From Candidatus Sumerlaeota bacterium (GTDB lineage: Bacteria > Sumerlaeota > T1SED10-198M), in NCBI GenBank assembly GCA_003554345.1, contig PWGE01000121.1:1-8679 (forward strand): a stretch of 8,679 nucleotides of DNA, written 5' to 3'. The position numbers and the translations under genes are program-made. Below, piece after piece: positions 5,809-8,679 of this stretch; position 1 is the stretch's first letter, and the number at the start of each line of letters is the position of its first letter. The notes beneath the pieces are model-generated. The model saw only the letters and a list, made by a program, of their open reading frames with translations. It had not been told where the DNA came from and searched no databases.

Positions 5809-8206
5809 GTAATCCCGAGATTTCGGTTTTTAGTTTACTCATTGTATCATTTATTCCTGAATTGTTGAGCGATAAAAAAGAAAAATCGATATCTATATGA
5901 ATATTTTTCCCTTCTTTATATCTATGAAAAGAATACATCACTATACGGTAAGGGACAAATATTTTCAAAAAAGGATGAATCAATTTCATATAAGGCAGTT
6001 CAACCCGCATTTTCACAAGAGCTTGCTTTTCATTTTGCAAATATATCTGAAAAACATCTCCCTGGTTAAGGAATCTTCGAAAAACATGATAACAACTCTT
6101 TTTATGGATTGATATACCCCGACGAATTTTACTGTAAAAGCCTTTCAACTCATCAGACTCTTCTGGATAACAGCATCTTGCCCGATGAAAATTCAAGGCA
6201 GCAATTCCTTCCAGAACGGGTGGCACTTTTTCATCAATGAAAAGACCGGCCTGCCAGCAACTCTTTTTCACCTTTTTTTTGTAACCGGCAGTTTCCCAGA
6301 ATACTGCAACTCTCTTATCTTCAGGCACCTGCAGGACATTCCTGAAATTTCTCCGATGTATCGTCACCTTTTTTGAGGATGTAACAATTCCCTGTATCGG
6401 ATTATTCAGACGGGGATTACAACATTTAGCCAGTTCAGTGTGAATATTATCAACGCCGCTTATCTTATTCTTCAGGTTTTTTTCTATAACTTCCTTCGGC
6501 AGTTCTTTCTTTTCAACAGTACTTCTGGAAGGCTCTTCTTCAGGAAGGAGTTTCAGTCTGGAAAACAGGGTTGTTATCTTAAGCTGGTGCTGACCGATGT
6601 CAATTAAAAGAGAATCAACATCCTGGTAATTCAATTTTTGCAGGTTTGCCGATGTCAAATGCTTTTTAATAAACTGATTCAAGGTCATATTGAGGGAAAA
6701 TGACTTCAATCCTTTTTGCACCAACATCTTTCCTTCTTCCAGGTAAAGGTCCATCCTGGACTGACGTAGCCAGTGTCTGATTTTATTGCGTGCACGGGAA
6801 GTTGCCACCAGTTCCAACCAATTCGGAGAAGGGTGGGATTGTTTATTGGTGATAATTCTTACCACATCTTCCGTTTTTAACTTATGACTCAAAGGCACCA
6901 GACGCCCGTTAACTTTGGCTCCTACACAGGTATTACCAACCTCAGTATGGATTACATAAGCAAAATCCACCGGGGTTGCTCCCTGCGGCAATTCTATTAC
7001 TTTTCCCTGGGGAGTTCTTACAAAAATGGTATTGACGAGAAGATTATCTTTAATGTTATTATATGAGTCCTGGGCATTCTTTTCCTGGCGGGTACTTTCA
7101 ATCAACTCCAGTAAAAAATTGTAAAATGACTGATCTTTCAGAGAAACCTGGGACTCTTCTTTATAACTCCAATGGGCGGCTATACCCTTCTCAGCAATAT
7201 CATCCATCTCCTTTGTCCTGATCTGCACTTCAATAAGATTTCCTTCAGAATCCACCACCGTCGTATGCAAAGATTGATAATTATTAGGTTTGGGACTGGC
7301 AATATAATCTTTGAAACGACTTCCCCGGGGCTGCCATATATCGTGAATAATGCCCAGCAACAGATAACAGTGTTCTTTGGTATCAGTTATCAGACGTAGC
7401 CCCAGTAAGTCAAATATTTCATCAAAAGAAAGCCGCCTTTTGGTCATTTTACAGTAAATACTGTAAAAATGCTTGGGACGGCCTTCTATTTTTACAGGAA
7501 CATTATAAGGGGCTATTTTTTTCTCCAAATATTCCTTCGCCGCCTGAATCTTGGATTCGCGGTTTTCCCGTTTCTCTTCCACCAGGTTTTTGATTTTATA
7601 ATAAGCGGTCGGCTCCAGATACTTTAAACAAAGATCTTCCATTTCATTTTTCAACCTGATCAAACCCAGCCGGTTGGCAAGAGGCACATAAATATCCATG
7701 GTTTCCCGGGCAATTCTCGTGCGCTTATCCTTTCTCATTCCCCTTAACGTTCTCAAATTATGCAAACGATCTGCCAGTTTTACCACTACCACTCTGATAT
7801 CTTCACTTATTGCAAAGATAAATTTCAAAAAACTGCCATACCTGGAGTGTTCTTTTTGAGTGTCTTTATCCACGATCTCATTGTCCAGAGCCGTTATTTT
7901 TGTCACACCATTTACAATCTTCGCCAGGGTATATCCAAAGGTATCTTCTAATTCTTCATAGGTAATCTGACAATCCTCCAGGATATCATGCAGCAAAGAA
8001 GCCTTTATTGTCACAAGATCAAAACCAAGATGAGCAAGAATGAGAGCAACATGAAGAGGATGATGAAGAAAAATTTCTCCTGTTTTACGGTATTGCCCCT
8101 CGTGCGACCTTCTACTGAATTCATATACCCTCTTCAATCCCTCATGCTCTTCCGGGGGATAGAGTTGTAAAAGTTCTTGAAAAAGCTGCTCACATTTTTC
8201 AGGCAT
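5783..8206 (-). CDS. rel: Bifunctional (p)ppGpp synthetase/hydrolase of Rel/SpoT type with a duplicated zinc-finger module
   Basis: This cytoplasmic stringent-response enzyme makes (p)ppGpp from ATP and GDP/GTP and also hydrolyses it. Read from ATG 8206 it has 807 residues, longer than the usual ~720-750. The HD hydrolase domain is intact: His49, His73-Asp74, Glu77-Asp78, Asp146 in 'KLADRLHN'. The synthetase domain (~240-350) has Asp266, 'RFKDYIASPKPNNYQSLHT' (297-315; RxKD as in bifunctional enzymes, not the ExDD of RelA) and Glu326 in 'EVQIRT'. A TGS domain (393-455), helical region (~470-555) and zinc-finger domain (592-624) follow. The latter has Cys595-Cys596 and His617 but Phe621 where the last Cys belongs. 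A second such module (675-705) keeps Cys678-Cys679, His701 and Cys705. The final ACT-like part (729-807) is degenerate. I rejected a start further upstream (8383) because it would run deep into the epimerase gene and add non-family sequence; ATG 8206 overlaps the epimerase stop by 8 bases. The ribosome site is only A-rich, so coupled translation is likely. Confidence 0.95.
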   Translation of the reverse strand: MPEKCEQLFQELLQLYPPEEHEGLKRVYEFSRRSHEGQYRKTGEIFLHHPLHVALILAHLGFDLVTIKASLLHDILEDCQITYEELEDTFGYTLAKIVNGVTKITALDNEIVDKDTQKEHSRYGSFLKFIFAISEDIRVVVVKLADRLHNLRTLRGMRKDKRTRIARETMDIYVPLANRLGLIRLKNEMEDLCLKYLEPTAYYKIKNLVEEKRENRESKIQAAKEYLEKKIAPYNVPVKIEGRPKHFYSIYCKMTKRRLSFDEIFDLLGLRLITDTKEHCYLLLGIIHDIWQPRGSRFKDYIASPKPNNYQSLHTTVVDSEGNLIEVQIRTKEMDDIAEKGIAAHWSYKEESQVSLKDQSFYNFLLELIESTRQEKNAQDSYNNIKDNLLVNTIFVRTPQGKVIELPQGATPVDFAYVIHTEVGNTCVGAKVNGRLVPLSHKLKTEDVVRIITNKQSHPSPNWLELVATSRARNKIRHWLRQSRMDLYLEEGKMLVQKGLKSFSLNMTLNQFIKKHLTSANLQKLNYQDVDSLLIDIGQHQLKITTLFSRLKLLPEEEPSRSTVEKKELPKEVIEKNLKNKISGVDNIHTELAKCCNPRLNNPIQGIVTSSKKVTIHRRNFRNVLQVPEDKRVAVFWETAGYKKKVKKSCWQAGLFIDEKVPPVLEGIAALNFHRARCCYPEESDELKGFYSKIRRGISIHKKSCYHVFRRFLNQGDVFQIYLQNEKQALVKMRVELPYMKLIHPFLKIFVPYRIVMYSFHRYKEGKNIHIDIDFSFLSLNNSGINDTMSKLKTEISGLHDQINLNV

Positions 8207-8679
8207 AATTTTTTTCTTTATACCATTCAATAAATAGTTTAAGACCAGCGTCAAAGGAAGTTCTCTGGCGTGGATAGTCCAGCATGCGCACTGTTTTAGA
8301 AATATCAGCCATAGTCCTTCGCACATCCCCTGGCTGTGCAGGATATTGCCTGATTTGAGGTTCTTTTCCCAGGTATTCTCCAATCTTATAAATCATATAA
8401 CGAAGGGATATTGTTTGATTTCCTCCGATATTAAACACCTCAAAGGGATAATTTTTCTCCATGGCCTTCATAATAGCAGGTACGACATCTGCAATATAGG
8501 TATAATCCCGTTCACTGGTCCCATCGCCATACATGGGAACAGATTCCCCCCTGTCTATCAATCGGGTGAACTTATGAATAGCCATTTCAGGGCGCTGTCT
8601 GGGACCATATACCGTAAAGAAACGTAAATTAGTACTGGGAATCCCGTAAAGATGATGGTAGGTATGGCTCATCAATTCA
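8199..8679 (-). CDS. UDP-glucuronate 4-epimerase-like extended SDR, C-terminal part; 5' end outside window
   Basis: The reading frame is open to the right edge and ends at TGA (plus-strand 8199-8201), giving the last ~159 residues of an NAD-dependent sugar-nucleotide epimerase. The first visible residues 'ELMSHTYHHLYGIPSTNLRF' follow the YxxxK active-site helix of this family, which lies off the edge. Next come 'FTVYGPRQRPEMA', 'MYGDGTSERDYTYIADVV' (sugar-binding Arg-Asp-Tyr motif) and 'FEVFNIGG', then a typical C-terminal helix. The pattern, especially 'ELMSHTYHHLYG' and 'FFTVYGPRQRPEMA', fits UDP-glucuronate 4-epimerases, which make UDP-galacturonate for capsule or lipopolysaccharide, better than UDP-glucose 4-epimerase. 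The Rossmann NAD-binding half is not visible, so substrate is inferred only from these motifs. It overlaps rel by 8 bases (ATGCCTGA), heading at least the visible part of the five-gene operon. Confidence 0.88.
   Translation of the reverse strand, partial: ELMSHTYHHLYGIPSTNLRFFTVYGPRQRPEMAIHKFTRLIDRGESVPMYGDGTSERDYTYIADVVPAIMKAMEKNYPFEVFNIGGNQTISLRYMIYKIGEYLGKEPQIRQYPAQPGDVRRTMADISKTVRMLDYPRQRTSFDAGLKLFIEWYKEKNYA

Noticed and set aside
8207-8383. A 59-residue N-terminal extension of Rel from an upstream start at 8383
   Set aside because: It would overlap the epimerase gene by 185 bases in another frame and adds sequence unlike any Rel N-terminus; ATG 8206 gives the normal family start.
8346-8627. 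A 93-codon + strand frame near the right edge
   Set aside because: It is antisense to the well-supported epimerase gene and lacks a ribosome site.

Overview
The window comes from a moderately AT-rich bacterial chromosome. It is probably an uncultured or little-studied bacterium with a cell envelope into which proteins are exported: one gene has a clear Sec signal peptide, one has a lipoprotein-like N-terminus, and two encode enzymes typical of surface polysaccharide synthesis. Nothing in the window fixes the phylum. There are no rRNA, tRNA, CRISPR or transposase genes.

Left part (1-1729, + strand): the 3' end of an aroA-like gene (EPSP synthase, shikimate pathway), open to the left edge, followed after 53 bases by punA, a trimeric-type purine nucleoside phosphorylase. 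The aroA reading frame is odd. Only its last ~165 codons look like EPSP synthase. The upstream ~110 codons in the same open frame are a Pro/Glu/Lys-rich stretch and then a very AT-rich stretch, neither resembling AroA.

Middle (1730-2697): a weak possible terminator between convergent genes, a small zinc-ribbon membrane protein gene on the - strand (1839-2204), and a ~490-base AT-rich gap. The gap holds a possible 21-codon ORF with a strong Shine-Dalgarno and a hairpin just upstream, and a short 6-2-6 palindrome.

Right part (2698-8679, - strand): five genes in one direction, each overlapping the next, so almost certainly one transcript: UDP-glucuronate 4-epimerase-like SDR (5' end outside the window), then a bifunctional Rel/SpoT (p)ppGpp synthetase-hydrolase, a secreted charged protein of unknown family, a GT4-like glycosyltransferase, and a membrane-anchored C39-like cysteine peptidase. 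The outer genes suggest making or modifying an envelope glycan or exported product. The stringent-response enzyme is translationally embedded in this cluster, which is unusual. It also carries a second copy of the C-terminal zinc-finger module: the first copy has lost one Cys ligand and the second keeps all four.

The best candidates for something undescribed are the Rel with two zinc-finger modules in an envelope operon, the unknown secreted protein/GT/C39 trio downstream of it, and the mosaic aroA reading frame. All assignments are by eye from motifs; no database search was possible.
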